Assembly: GCF_017837635.1 (NCBI RefSeq)
Contig: NZ_JAGJRS010000013.1
Coordinates: 1 to 64,000 of the forward strand
From: Frateuria flava
Lineage (GTDB): Bacteria; Pseudomonadota; Gammaproteobacteria; Xanthomonadales; Rhodanobacteraceae
Length of the DNA stretch: 64,000 nucleotides
Reading direction: 5' to 3'
Shown here piece by piece: positions 47,346-56,251 of the stretch (positions are counted from its first letter, which is position 1; every line of letters begins with the position of its first letter). The position numbers were made by a program, and so were the translations under genes. Below the pieces are notes generated by a model. The model was not told the origin of the DNA. It made no database searches and saw only the letters and a list, made by a program, of their open reading frames with translations.

Positions 47346-48716
47346 ATGCCGCTACCTGACACGCTGCTGCAGACACTGCAATCGATCTTCGGCGATGCCG
47401 CGCACACCGGCCCGGCCGAGCGCCTGGCGTACGCCTACGACAACTCGCGCCTCAACGCGCAACCCGATGCGGTGGTCTTTCCCACCGAACACGCGCAGGT
47501 CGAGGCGCTGGTACGCGCCTGCCGCGAACACCGCGTCCCGCTCACCGCGCGCGGGCGCGGCAGCAACACCACCGGCGCCACGGTGCCGGTGGAAGGCGGC
47601 GTGGTCGCCAGTTTCGAGCGCATGAACCGTATCCTGCGCATCGATCCGGCCAACCGGCTGACGGTGGTCGAGCCGGGCGTGATCAACGCCGACCTGCAGC
47701 GTGCGCTGGCGCCGCACGGCCTGTTCTGGCCGCCGGACCCGAGCTCGTCGCCCTGGTGCACCATCGGCGGCAACCTCGCCTGCAATGCAGCCGGCCCGCG
47801 CGCGGTCAAGTACGGCACGCCGCGCGAGAACACGCTGGGGCTGCGCGCGGTCGCCGGCACGAGCGAGGGGTTCCGCTGCGGCACCTACACCAGCAAGGGC
47901 GCGACCGGCTATGACCTCACCCGGTTGCTGATCGGCTCGGAAGGCACGCTGGCGCTGGTCACCGAAGCGACGCTCAAGCTCACGCCCCGCCCCTCTGCCA
48001 TCCGCACGTTGCGCGCGACCTATCGCGATGTCGGTGCGGCCGCGCAGGCGGTGGCGCGCATCATGGGCCAGCCGGTGACGCCCTGCGCGCTGGAGTTCAT
48101 CGACGAGACGGCGCTGAAACTCGCCCACGCGCATGCCGGCAACGAGGTGCCGCTGGCCGGCGCGCTGCTGATGATCGAGGTCGATGGCGAACCGGGCACG
48201 CTCGAGGCCGCCGTCGCCGCCGTCTCGGCCGCCGCCCGCGGCGACGGCCTGGAGACCCTGCACACGGCCGCTACCGTCGAGGAGGCCCAGCGATTGTGGG
48301 CCGCGCGCAAGGCGCTCTCGCCCGCGCAGCGCACGATCGCGCCGGACAAGATCAACGAGGACGTGGTCGTTCCGGTCAGCCGCCTGCCCGAGCTGGTGCA
48401 GGGCATCCAGCGGTTGGCGGCGCGGCACGATGTGCTGGTCGTCAGTTTCGGCCACGCCGGCAATGGCAACCTCCACGTCAACCTGCTGCCGCGCGATGCG
48501 GCCGAGCGCGAACGCGCGCACGCGTGCCTGGCCGACGTCTTTGCGCTGGTGATCGCGCTCGATGGAACCTTGTCCGGCGAACACGGCATCGGCCGGATCA
48601 AGCGCGAATTCATGCCGCTTGCCTTGCAGCCGACGACGCTCCGCCTGATGGGCGAGGTCAAGCGCGCGTTCGATCCGGACGGCATCCTCAACCCGGGAAA
48701 GCTCCTGCCCGCCTGA
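47346..48716 (+). CDS. FAD-binding oxidoreductase (GlcD/D-lactate dehydrogenase-like)
   Basis: A 456-residue flavoprotein of the PCMH/GlcD family, which oxidises D-2-hydroxy acids such as D-lactate, glycolate or 2-hydroxyglutarate. It has the FAD-binding domain (about 35-215) with VPLTARGRGSNTTGATVPV, CTIGGNLACNAAGPRAVKYG and IGSEGTLALVTEATLKL, and the C-terminal domain with SFGHAGNGNLHVN, SGEHGIGRIKREF and PDGILNPGKLLP. HxN...E.H metal ligands are present. Substrate is not decidable from sequence alone. Start ATG 47346. Confidence 0.93.
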   Translation: MPLPDTLLQTLQSIFGDAAHTGPAERLAYAYDNSRLNAQPDAVVFPTEHAQVEALVRACREHRVPLTARGRGSNTTGATVPVEGGVVASFERMNRILRIDPANRLTVVEPGVINADLQRALAPHGLFWPPDPSSSPWCTIGGNLACNAAGPRAVKYGTPRENTLGLRAVAGTSEGFRCGTYTSKGATGYDLTRLLIGSEGTLALVTEATLKLTPRPSAIRTLRATYRDVGAAAQAVARIMGQPVTPCALEFIDETALKLAHAHAGNEVPLAGALLMIEVDGEPGTLEAAVAAVSAAARGDGLETLHTAATVEEAQRLWAARKALSPAQRTIAPDKINEDVVVPVSRLPELVQGIQRLAARHDVLVVSFGHAGNGNLHVNLLPRDAAERERAHACLADVFALVIALDGTLSGEHGIGRIKREFMPLALQPTTLRLMGEVKRAFDPDGILNPGKLLPA

Positions 48717-48785
48717 TCCTCGCAACCCGTCGCCCGAATGCATTCAAGCGCATCGGTCGCCGGCAAGCTGTGCCACCATTTCCCG

Positions 48786-49376
48786 ATGCCTTCCGCCTTC
48801 GATCGCCTTCTCGCCGAAATCCGCGCCTGCCAGCTCTGCGCCGCCGATCTGGCACATGGCGTGCGCCCGGTGCTGCAGGCCTCGGCCACCGCACGGCTGC
48901 TGATCGTCAGCCAGGCGCCGGGCCGCAAGGTGCACGCCAGCGGCGTGCCGTTCGACGACAGGAGCGGCGAACGCCTGCGTGACTGGCTGGGCATCGACAA
49001 AGCCACCTTCTACGACGCCCGCCGCGTGGCGATCGTGCCGATGGGTTTCTGCTTTCCCGGCAGCGCGCGCGGCGCCGACCTGCCGCCGCGGCGCGAATGC
49101 GCGCCCACCTGGCATCCGCGACTGCTGCCGCTGCTGAAGAAGGTGGACCTGACCCTGGCGATCGGCCGCTACGCGCAGGTCGGCCTGCTCGGCGCGCAGG
49201 CGGGCACGAACCTCACCGACACCGTGCGCGACTGGCGCACCCACCTGGCCAACGGCGTCCTCCCGCTGCCGCACCCCAGCCCGCGCAACCAGATCTGGAC
49301 CCGGCGCAACCCGTGGTTCGAGGACGAACTGTTGCCGATGTTGCGCGAACGCGTGGCCCACGCCTTGCACGCGTAG
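48786..49376 (+). CDS. Uracil-DNA glycosylase family protein
   Basis: A 196-residue member of the uracil-DNA glycosylase superfamily. It contains the opening LIVSQAPGRKVHASGVPFDD (motif-1 region, GxPG with A in place of E), the LAIGRYAQVGLLG strand and the C-terminal HPSPRN loop (LPHPSPRNQ) typical of the group. It begins with CQLCA, but the four-cysteine cluster of family 4/5 enzymes is not complete, so it may be a repair enzyme of a less-studied family. Start ATG 48786 (MPSAFDR); an upstream ATG at 48738 lacks support. Its TAG stop lies inside the REP palindrome at 49373-49394. Confidence 0.85.
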   Translation: MPSAFDRLLAEIRACQLCAADLAHGVRPVLQASATARLLIVSQAPGRKVHASGVPFDDRSGERLRDWLGIDKATFYDARRVAIVPMGFCFPGSARGADLPPRRECAPTWHPRLLPLLKKVDLTLAIGRYAQVGLLGAQAGTNLTDTVRDWRTHLANGVLPLPHPSPRNQIWTRRNPWFEDELLPMLRERVAHALHA

Positions 49377-49394
49377 GGTGGGCTTCAGCCCACC
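49373..49394. repeat. GTAG REP that supplies the stop codon of the glycosylase gene
   Basis: GTAGGGTGGGCTTCAGCCCA followed by CC; the TAG of the GTAG foot (49374-49376) is the stop. An inverted mate (TGGAGTCCACC) follows at about 49421-49431, a BIME-like pair. Confidence 0.8.
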
Positions 49395-49443
49395 AGACGC
49401 CCGACCGGAGCGTTGGCCTGGAGTCCACCGGACACGCCTGCGA

Positions 49444-50067
49444 TCAGCCGCGGCGGGCGAGGATGATGTGCAGACCGAAGGCGATGAACACCGCGCCGGC
49501 GAAGCCATCGATCCACCGCGCCATCCGCAAGTAGAGGCGGCGCATTGCCGGCAAGGCAAAGAACGCCGCCACCAGCGCGAACCAGACGAAGGTCTCGGCC
49601 ACGATCAGCCCCCACAGGCCCCAGCGCGTGGCCGCATCGACCCGGTCGCCAAGGAAGGCGGAGAACACGCTGCCGAAATAGACCACGACCTTGGGGTTGG
49701 CCAGGTTGGTCAGCAATCCCGCGCGCAGCGTGGCCAACTCTCCACCCGGCGTGGCCGTCCCCTGACCGTGTATCGCCGGCGCGTGCGTGAACGCACCGCG
49801 CAGCATGCGCAGCCCCATCCACATCAGGTACAGGCCGCCGGCGATCGCGACCACTTGCTGCAGCCACGCCAGCCGGTGCAGTACCAGCTGCAGGCCGAGC
49901 AACGCCAGCGCCGACCACCACGTGATCCCTAGCGTGATGCCAAGCACGCCGAACAGCGCCTGCTTGCGCGAGCGGCTGACCGCGGTCTGCGAGACGAAGA
50001 AGAAGTCCGGGCCCGGGCTGAGCAGCGCGACCAGATGGACCATGGCGATGGTGAGAAAAAGGTTCAT
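49444..50067 (-). CDS. LysE/RhtB-family amino-acid exporter
   Basis: A 207-residue membrane protein with about six segments and the family opening HLVALLSPGPDFFFVSQTA, then SRKQALFGVLGITLG and LLTNLANPKVVVYFGS. RhtB/RhtC-type exporters remove threonine, homoserine or other amino acids by exchange with protons; the substrate here is unknown. The ATG at 50067 starts divergently from the nucleoside symporter (310-bp gap). Confidence 0.93.
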   Translation of the reverse strand: MNLFLTIAMVHLVALLSPGPDFFFVSQTAVSRSRKQALFGVLGITLGITWWSALALLGLQLVLHRLAWLQQVVAIAGGLYLMWMGLRMLRGAFTHAPAIHGQGTATPGGELATLRAGLLTNLANPKVVVYFGSVFSAFLGDRVDAATRWGLWGLIVAETFVWFALVAAFFALPAMRRLYLRMARWIDGFAGAVFIAFGLHIILARRG

Positions 50068-50377
50068 CGGTCAACCGGCTCCATCGTCCCAGTGATTCGC
50101 GGCAGTCTAAGCTTCCCCGCCCGCGCACGGCGTCGTTCCCGCGGAAGCGGGAATCCCTTTGCGCTCTCGGGCACGGCAGGATGGTCCCGCTTTTCGCGGT
50201 TGCGCCGCAGATTCGGAAGGCCTCCATGAAGGCGGAGATCGTGCCGCCGAATCGGACCAGGCACGCTGCGCCGCGCCTTGCCCGGCCGCATCCCTTTCTC
50301 TAACCTGCCGGACTTTGCAGCCAGGGCGCACGTCCCGCGGCTTTTGCAGGGGAAAAGCACATGCGGGACTTTGCACC
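50068..50377. other. 310-bp gap between LysE-type and nucleoside-symporter genes
   Basis: No gene supported. It contains a short palindrome TTCCCGC-GGAA-GCGGGAA (50136-50153), a common proteobacterial dispersed repeat, and a possible promoter TTGCCC-17-TAACCT at about 50279-50307 for the symporter. Confidence 0.5.
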
Positions 50378-51646
50378 ATGAACATCAAGCTGCGTCTGAT
50401 CGTGATGAACTTCCTGCAGTTCTTCGTGTGGGGGTCGTGGCTCACCACCATCGGCGCCTACTGGTTCCAGACCCGCCACTGGGGCGGCGCCGAGTTCGGC
50501 GCGATCTTCTCCACCATGGGTATCGCCTCGCTGTTCATGCCGGCGATCACCGGCGTCATCGCCGACAAATGGATCAACGCCGAGCGCCTGTATGGCGTGC
50601 TGCACCTGGGCGGCGCGCTGATGCTGTTCATCGTGCCGACGATCGACAATCCGGCCACGCTGTTCTGGGTGATGCTGGTCAACATGTGCTTCTACATGCC
50701 GACCATCGCGCTCTCCATCACGGTGGCCTACAACGCGCTCAAGACCGAGGGCGTGGACATCGTGAAGGTGTATCCGCCGATCCGCGTGTGGGGCACGGTC
50801 GGATTCATCGTGGCGATGTGGGCGATCAGCCTGCTGCACATCGAGACCTCGCCCGAGCAGTTCCACATCGCCGGCATCGCCGCGGTACTGCTGGGTCTGT
50901 ACTCGTTCTCGCTGCCGCCCTGCCCGCCGCGCGACACCCGCCACACCTCGATGATCGACGTGCTGGGCCTGCGCTCCTTCGCGCTGTTCAAGAACTACAA
51001 GATGGCCGTGTTCTTCCTGTTCGCGATGGCGCTGGGCGCCGCGCTGCAGCTGACCAACGCCTACGGCGACACCTTCCTGCACGACTTCGGCAAGGTCGAT
51101 GCGTACAAGGGCCTGCTCACGGTGCGTTATCCGAACATCGTGCTGTCGATCTCGCAGATGTCCGAAACGCTGTTCATCCTGGCCATCCCGTTCTTCCTCA
51201 AGCGCTTCGGCATCAAGAAGGTGATGCTGATCAGCATGGTCGCCTGGGTGCTGCGCTTCGGCCTGTTCGCCTACGGCAACCCGGCCGAGCTTTTGTGGAT
51301 GATCATCATGTCCAACATCGTCTACGGCATGGCGTTCGACTTCTTCAACATCTCCGGCTCCCTGTTCGTCGAGGGCCAGGCCGATCCGAAGATCCGCGCC
51401 AGCGCGCAGGGCCTGTTCATGCTGATGACCAACGGCGTGGGCGCGGTGCTGGGCAGCTCCATCAGCGGCCAGGTGATCGAACGCTTCTTCACCGCGCCGG
51501 ACGGTGCGCTGCAGTGGCACGGCATCTGGTTGAGCTTCGCCGGCTACGCGCTGGTGGTGGCGGTGCTGTTCGTGATCCTGTTCCGCCACAAGCACATCCC
51601 GGAGAACGCGGCGCGCGCGAACCTGGGCCACCAGGCGGGGATCTGA
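50378..51646 (+). CDS. NupG-like nucleoside:H+ symporter (MFS)
   Basis: A 422-residue MFS protein of the nucleoside:H+ symporter group (E. coli NupG and XapB, 418 residues). It opens MNIKLRLIVMNFLQFFVWGSW like NupG, given here in parts (MNIKLRLIVMNFLQF, FVWGSW), with FSTMGIASLFMPAITG, VWGTVGFIVAMW, TNAYGDTFLHDFG and YGMAFDFFNISGSLFVE. Twelve membrane segments. It imports nucleosides or similar compounds. The ATG at 50378 lies 28 nt after GGGGAAAA; no closer ribosome site. Confidence 0.9.
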   Translation: MNIKLRLIVMNFLQFFVWGSWLTTIGAYWFQTRHWGGAEFGAIFSTMGIASLFMPAITGVIADKWINAERLYGVLHLGGALMLFIVPTIDNPATLFWVMLVNMCFYMPTIALSITVAYNALKTEGVDIVKVYPPIRVWGTVGFIVAMWAISLLHIETSPEQFHIAGIAAVLLGLYSFSLPPCPPRDTRHTSMIDVLGLRSFALFKNYKMAVFFLFAMALGAALQLTNAYGDTFLHDFGKVDAYKGLLTVRYPNIVLSISQMSETLFILAIPFFLKRFGIKKVMLISMVAWVLRFGLFAYGNPAELLWMIIMSNIVYGMAFDFFNISGSLFVEGQADPKIRASAQGLFMLMTNGVGAVLGSSISGQVIERFFTAPDGALQWHGIWLSFAGYALVVAVLFVILFRHKHIPENAARANLGHQAGI

Positions 51647-51678
51647 TTTTCCAGGACCCGCTTCGTGCCGAGCGCAGC

Positions 51679-51701
51679 CGAAGTCGAAGTCGAAGTCGAA
51701 G
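51679..51701. repeat. Tandem hexamer repeat after the symporter gene
   Basis: CGAAGT repeated almost four times (CGAAGTCGAAGTCGAAGTC and GAAG), 33 bp past the stop. The rest of the gap (51702-51840) has CCCTCTCC-like fragments and a GGCGGAGCG/CGCTCCGCC hairpin. Confidence 0.75.
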
Positions 51702-51852
51702 CATCCTTCAGCCTTCATTCCCGAACCCTTCCCCCCACAGGAGAGGGTGCCGACAGGCGGGAGAGGGTCAGGGCGGAGCGGAAAGCCCACGCTCCGCCCG
51801 AACCCCCTCCCCAACCCCGCCGAGAAGAAGGGCTCGGGGCTCGACTTGTTGT

Positions 51853-51867
51853 TGAGAATCATTTTCA
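51853..51867 (+). promoter_or_regulatory. Fur box before the siderophore receptor
   Basis: TGAGAAT-C-ATTTTCA fits the 7-1-7 Fur consensus TGATAAT-N-ATTATCA with one mismatch per half. It lies 34 bp before the receptor ATG, where bound Fe2+-Fur would block transcription. Confidence 0.8.
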
Positions 51868-51901
51868 TTAGCATGCGCAGCCTTCCCCACTGGAGGCTCC
51901 C

Positions 51902-54022
51902 ATGCCGTCGTCCGCACGCCCGCTCGCGCTCGCCCTGACCCTGGCCCTGGCGGCCCCGCTGCACGCCGCCGACGCGCCGCAGGCGACCACGCTGGAGCGG
52001 GTCGAGGTCTCCGAGAGCACCCTGCGCCTGCCGCGCAGCCAGGGCGCCCTGCCGATGACGATCACCGTGATCGATCACCAGGATCTGGCCAACCAGCTGG
52101 CGATCACGCCGGACCTGGGCGACGCCATCGGTGCGCTGGTGCCCTCCTTCGCGCCGTCCACGCAGAAGCTCTCGGTGCGCGGCCAGACCCTGCGCGGGCG
52201 CAACCCGCTGTACATGATCGACGGCGTACCGCAGTCCAGCCCGCTGCGTAACGGCTCGCGCGACGGCTACACGATCGACACGGCGATGATCGAGCGGATC
52301 GAGATCGTCGAGGGCTCCAACTCGCTGCAAGGCCTGGGTGCCGCCGGCGGCATCATCAACATCATCACCAAGCATGCGCCGGCGAGGGACGGCGTGCGCC
52401 AGGAAGTCACCCTGGACGCCAGCGCGCCCACGCAGGGCGCCGATGGGCTGGGTTACGGCGGTGCGTGGCTGATCGGCGCGCGCTCGGGCGCGTTCGACCT
52501 GGTCACCGGCGCCTCCTGGCGCGAGCGCGGCATGTACTCCGATGCGCATGGCCGGCTGATCGGCGTCGACGGCACCCAAGGCGACCTGATGGATTCGACG
52601 AGCCGGGACGGCTTCGCCAAGCTCGGCTACACCTTCGTCGGCGAGCGCCGCCTCCAGCTGACCGCCAACCGCTTCGACCTGGAAGGCAACGGCGACTACA
52701 CCGCCGTCTCCGGCGACATGGATGCCGGCATCCCGACCACCTCGGTACACCAGAAGCAGCCGGGCCTGGCACCGCGCAACCGCGTGCTCACCACCAGCCT
52801 GGACTACCGCGACCCGCACCTGGCCGAGGGCGAGCTGCGCGCGCAGCTCTACCACCAGCGCAACCGCGAGCTGTTCGGCGGCGGCACCTTCGGCACGTTC
52901 CAGGACCCGGCCTACGGCCCGCTGGTGTTCGACCAGTCGCAGAACGAATCGGTCAAGGACGGCGCGCGGCTGTCGTGGTCGCGCCGCGGACTGCTCGACG
53001 ACACGCTCACGGTACTGGCCGGCGCCGACGGCTACCGCGACCGCACCCATCAGTCGCTGGCACAGACTGGCCGCGACTGGGTGCCCGAAAGCACCTACAC
53101 CGGCTGGGCGCCGTTCCTGCAGGCCGAGTACTGGCCGCTGCAGGCGCTGTCGATCAACGCCGGCCTGCGCCAGGAACACGGGCGGCTGGAAGTCCCTACC
53201 TTCCGCACGCTGGCATCCTACGGCGGCGTGACCGTCGAGGGCGGCTCGCGCAGCTTCAAGAAGACGCTGCCGAACATCGGCGCGGTCTGGTACCTCACCG
53301 ACGCGCTCAACCTGTTCGCCAGCTACGCCGAGGGCTACACACTGCCCGACGTCGGCCGCGTGCTGCGCGCGATCAGCGTGCCGGGCCAGCGCGTGAATGA
53401 ATTCCTCGACCTCAAGCCGGTGGTGTCGGACAACCGCGAGGTGGGCGCCGAGTACGCGGGCGCCGTTTTCAACGCTCGCGTCAGCTACTGGACCTCGACC
53501 TCGAAGCTAGGCGCCCTGCTCGTCTTCGACGCGCCCAACCAGGTCTACAACGTGGCCCGCCAGCGCACCGAGATCAGCGGCTGGGAAGCACGCGCCGGCT
53601 GGACGCCGCGCGAAGGCACGCGAATCGATGCGTCCTATGCGATCAACCACGGACGCTCCGACCGCAACGGTGATGGCCAGGTCGATTCGGACCTCGATGG
53701 CGCCAACATCGCGCCGAACCGGCTGAACCTGTCGTGGACCCAGCGCTGGAACGACGCGCTGTCGAGCTACCTGCAGCTGTCGCGCCTGGCCAGCCGCGGC
53801 TTCGCCACGCTGGGCAGGCGCACGGCGCACTTCGACGGTTACGTCACCGCCGATGCCTACGTGAAGTGGCAGGCCGGCGCGGCCGGCGACTGGACGCTGG
53901 GCGTGCAGAACCTCGCCAACAGGCAGTACATCAACTATGTCTCGCAGACGGTGGGCGACGACGACTCCTACTTCGCCGGTCGCGGGCGCACTGTCTCGCT
54001 CACCTGGCAGCAGGTGTTCTGA
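51902..54022 (+). CDS. TonB-dependent siderophore receptor
   Basis: A 706-residue outer-membrane receptor for ferric siderophores. It has a signal peptide (about 1-23), a plug domain (about 40-155, with LSVRGQTLRGRNPLYMIDGV and IERIEIVEGSNSLQGLGAAGGIINI, in parts) and a 22-strand barrel ending in QQVF, a terminal-aromatic outer-membrane signature. There is no N-terminal signalling extension, so no FecI-type cascade. ATG 51902 has GGAGG 5 nt upstream. A Fur box precedes it and a PepSY membrane protein follows after 2 bp, an iron-uptake pair. Confidence 0.95.
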   Translation: MPSSARPLALALTLALAAPLHAADAPQATTLERVEVSESTLRLPRSQGALPMTITVIDHQDLANQLAITPDLGDAIGALVPSFAPSTQKLSVRGQTLRGRNPLYMIDGVPQSSPLRNGSRDGYTIDTAMIERIEIVEGSNSLQGLGAAGGIINIITKHAPARDGVRQEVTLDASAPTQGADGLGYGGAWLIGARSGAFDLVTGASWRERGMYSDAHGRLIGVDGTQGDLMDSTSRDGFAKLGYTFVGERRLQLTANRFDLEGNGDYTAVSGDMDAGIPTTSVHQKQPGLAPRNRVLTTSLDYRDPHLAEGELRAQLYHQRNRELFGGGTFGTFQDPAYGPLVFDQSQNESVKDGARLSWSRRGLLDDTLTVLAGADGYRDRTHQSLAQTGRDWVPESTYTGWAPFLQAEYWPLQALSINAGLRQEHGRLEVPTFRTLASYGGVTVEGGSRSFKKTLPNIGAVWYLTDALNLFASYAEGYTLPDVGRVLRAISVPGQRVNEFLDLKPVVSDNREVGAEYAGAVFNARVSYWTSTSKLGALLVFDAPNQVYNVARQRTEISGWEARAGWTPREGTRIDASYAINHGRSDRNGDGQVDSDLDGANIAPNRLNLSWTQRWNDALSSYLQLSRLASRGFATLGRRTAHFDGYVTADAYVKWQAGAAGDWTLGVQNLANRQYINYVSQTVGDDDSYFAGRGRTVSLTWQQVF

Positions 54023-54024
54023 GC

Positions 54025-55173
54025 ATGCTCGATAGAGTCAAGCGCGATCCCGTCCGCCAGGTGGCTCCGGCGCGTTCCGCGTTCAGCCTGCGTCACTGGC
54101 TGCGCAAGCTGCATCTGTGGCTGGGCCTGAGCCTGGGCACGGTGTTCGCCCTGATAGCGCTGAGCGGCAGCGTGCTGGCGCTGCAGGGACCGCTGCTGCG
54201 CGCGCTGCACCCGGAGCTTGCGGCGCACACCCTGCCCACGCCGGCACAGGAGGCGGCGGTACTCGAGCGCATCGCGCGCGAGTGGTCGCCGCAGGGACTG
54301 CGCAGCGCCGACTTTCCGGATACCGAGCTCCCCGTGTGGCAGCTCTACTTCAACGGCGGCGTGCGCCGCTACCTGGATCCTGCCAGCGGCGAGCTGCTGC
54401 TCACCCGCACGCCGGGCAACGACGTGCTGCTTGCCCTGCGCGACTGGCACACGCATCTGCTCGCCGGCCACGCGGGCGAGACCTGGCTCGGCGTGCTCGG
54501 TTGGTTCAGCCTGTTCCTGCTGGTCTCGGGCGTGGTGCTGTGGTGGCCAGGGCGCGGCCGCGTCATGGCGCATCTGAAACCCCACGCGCAACCGCCGGTA
54601 CGGCGCTGGCTGAGCTGGCACCGCAGCCTCGGCGCGCTGAGCCTGCCGGTGGTATTGCTGGTGACCCTGACCGGCACGCTGATGTGCTACCACGCGGGCA
54701 CCCGTCAGGCGCTGCAGGGCCTGTTCGGCGATAGGCCGGAACCGCCGCAGCCCGCGGCCATCGCCCTGCGCCAGGATCCGATCGACTGGCCGACCGTGCT
54801 GGCTGCCGCGAGGCAGGCGCTGCCGGACGCGGCGCTGGGCCGGCTCTCCCTCCCGAGCGAGCGGGACGGCCGCGTAACCCTGCGCGTGCGCATGCCGGGC
54901 GAATGGAATCCCACTGGCCGGAGCACGCTCTGGATCGATCCGTACCAGGCGCGCGTGCTGGGGGTCTCCGACGCCATGCGCGCCGACACCGGCGTGCAGG
55001 TGAACAACGCGATCTACCCGCTCCACGCCGGCACCACCGGTCCGCTCTGGCGGACGCTGGTGGTCGTCTCCGGGCTGCTGCCGCCCTTCTTCCTGGCGAC
55101 CGGCTTCCTTTTCTGGCGCGCCCGCACGAGGCGGCGTGCCGAAGCCGAGACCCTATCGAGCCCACGTCCGTAG
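54025..55173 (+). CDS. PepSY-domain membrane protein (probable ferric-siderophore reductase)
   Basis: A 382-residue inner-membrane protein of the PepSY_TM family. It has segments at about 29-53, 155-176, 204-225 and 340-360, PepSY-like repeats in the periplasmic parts, and conserved histidines (HLWLG, WHTHLLAGHAG, WHRSLGAL) that probably bind haem or iron. Members such as FsrB-like and FpvG proteins reduce siderophore-bound iron in the periplasm. It begins 2 bp after the receptor stop, so the two are co-transcribed under the Fur box. The TAG stop falls in the GTAG foot of a REP (55170). Confidence 0.88.
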   Translation: MLDRVKRDPVRQVAPARSAFSLRHWLRKLHLWLGLSLGTVFALIALSGSVLALQGPLLRALHPELAAHTLPTPAQEAAVLERIAREWSPQGLRSADFPDTELPVWQLYFNGGVRRYLDPASGELLLTRTPGNDVLLALRDWHTHLLAGHAGETWLGVLGWFSLFLLVSGVVLWWPGRGRVMAHLKPHAQPPVRRWLSWHRSLGALSLPVVLLVTLTGTLMCYHAGTRQALQGLFGDRPEPPQPAAIALRQDPIDWPTVLAAARQALPDAALGRLSLPSERDGRVTLRVRMPGEWNPTGRSTLWIDPYQARVLGVSDAMRADTGVQVNNAIYPLHAGTTGPLWRTLVVVSGLLPPFFLATGFLFWRARTRRRAEAETLSSPRP

Positions 55174-55232
55174 GGTCGGCTTGAGTCCACCGCCCGACCG
55201 GAAAAAAACGATCGGCTCAGGCCCACCCTGCA
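55170..55232. repeat. GTAG REP pair that supplies the stop codon of the PepSY gene
   Basis: GTAGGGTCGGCTTGAGTCCA then CC at 55170-55191; the TAG at 55171-55173 ends the PepSY gene. An inverted mate (ATCGGCTCAGGCCCACCCTG) is at 55211-55230. The same arrangement occurs at 49373. Confidence 0.75.
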
Positions 55233-55240
55233 GGACCTCG

Positions 55241-55246
55241 TACAAT
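55241..55246 (+). promoter_or_regulatory. -10 box placed for a leaderless dusB transcript
   Basis: TACAAT ends 6 nt before the dusB ATG, the same spacing as at apaG. No ribosome site lies in between. The -35 region is weak and lies within the REP mate. Confidence 0.45.
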
Positions 55247-55252
55247 GGCCGG

Positions 55253-56239
55253 ATGCAGATCGGACCCTACCGCATCGACCCGCCCGTGGTGCTCGCGCCC
55301 ATGGCCGGGGTCACCGACAAGCCTTTCCGCCTGCTGTGCAAACGGCTGGGCGCGGGCTTGGCCGTATCGGAGATGACCACGGCCGATCCGAAGCTCTGGC
55401 ACACCCGCAAGTCGCTGCATCGCATGGACCACGCCGGCGAACCCGAGCCGGTCAGCGTGCAGATCGCCGGCTACGACCCGGGCATGCTGGCCGAGGCGGC
55501 GCGCTTCAACGTGGCCAACGGCGCGCAGATGATCGACATCAACATGGGCTGCCCAGCCAAGAAGGTTTGCAACGTGTGGTCGGGTTCGGCGCTGCTGCAG
55601 GACGAGCCGCTTGTGGCGCGCATATGCAAGGCAGTGGCCGACGCCGTGGAAGTGCCGGTGACCCTGAAGATCCGCACCGGGTGGGACCGCGAGCACAGGA
55701 ACGCGCTCAGCATCGCGCGCATCGCCGAAGACAGCGGCATCGCCGCGCTCTCGGTGCACGGACGCACCCGCGCGGACAAGTACGAAGGCGAAGCCGAGTA
55801 CGACACCATCGCCGCGGTGAAGGCGGCCGTGCATATTCCGGTGCTCGCCAACGGCGACGTCACCAGCCCCGAGCGTGCCCGCCACGTGCTCGACGTCACC
55901 GGCGCGGATGCCGTGATGATCGGACGCGGCGCGCAAGGGCGACCGTGGATCTTCCGCGAAGTCGCGCACTACCTGGCCACCGGCGAGAAGCTGCCCGAGC
56001 CCGCGCCGGCCGAAATCGCCGCCATCCTGCTCGGCCACCTGGAGCACCTGTACGCCTTCTACGGCGAACATGCCGGCGTGCGCATCGCGCGCAAGCATTT
56101 GGGTTGGTATGCCAAGGACCGGCCGGAGAACGCGGCCTTCCGGCACGTGGTCAACCGTGCCGAAACCGCCAATGAGCAGTTGCGCCTGACCGCCGACTAT
56201 TTCGCCGGCCTTGGCGAGCTCCAGCGCGCCGCCGCCTGA
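55253..56239 (+). CDS. dusB: tRNA dihydrouridine synthase DusB
   Basis: FMN enzyme that reduces uridine in the tRNA D loop. The 328-residue TIM-barrel protein shows VVLAPMAGVTDKPFR, IDINMGCPAKKVCN (catalytic Cys in the C-N-V-W loop), LKIRTGWD, LSVHGRTRADKYEG, VLANGDVTS and MIGRGAQGRPWIFRE. Length matches E. coli DusB (321). In enterobacteria dusB precedes fis; here it is followed by the repeat array and metK. ATG 55253 sits 6 nt after a TACAAT box, so leaderless translation is possible. Confidence 0.97.
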   Translation: MQIGPYRIDPPVVLAPMAGVTDKPFRLLCKRLGAGLAVSEMTTADPKLWHTRKSLHRMDHAGEPEPVSVQIAGYDPGMLAEAARFNVANGAQMIDINMGCPAKKVCNVWSGSALLQDEPLVARICKAVADAVEVPVTLKIRTGWDREHRNALSIARIAEDSGIAALSVHGRTRADKYEGEAEYDTIAAVKAAVHIPVLANGDVTSPERARHVLDVTGADAVMIGRGAQGRPWIFREVAHYLATGEKLPEPAPAEIAAILLGHLEHLYAFYGEHAGVRIARKHLGWYAKDRPENAAFRHVVNRAETANEQLRLTADYFAGLGELQRAAA

Positions 56240-56251
56240 CACCTCGCCTCT

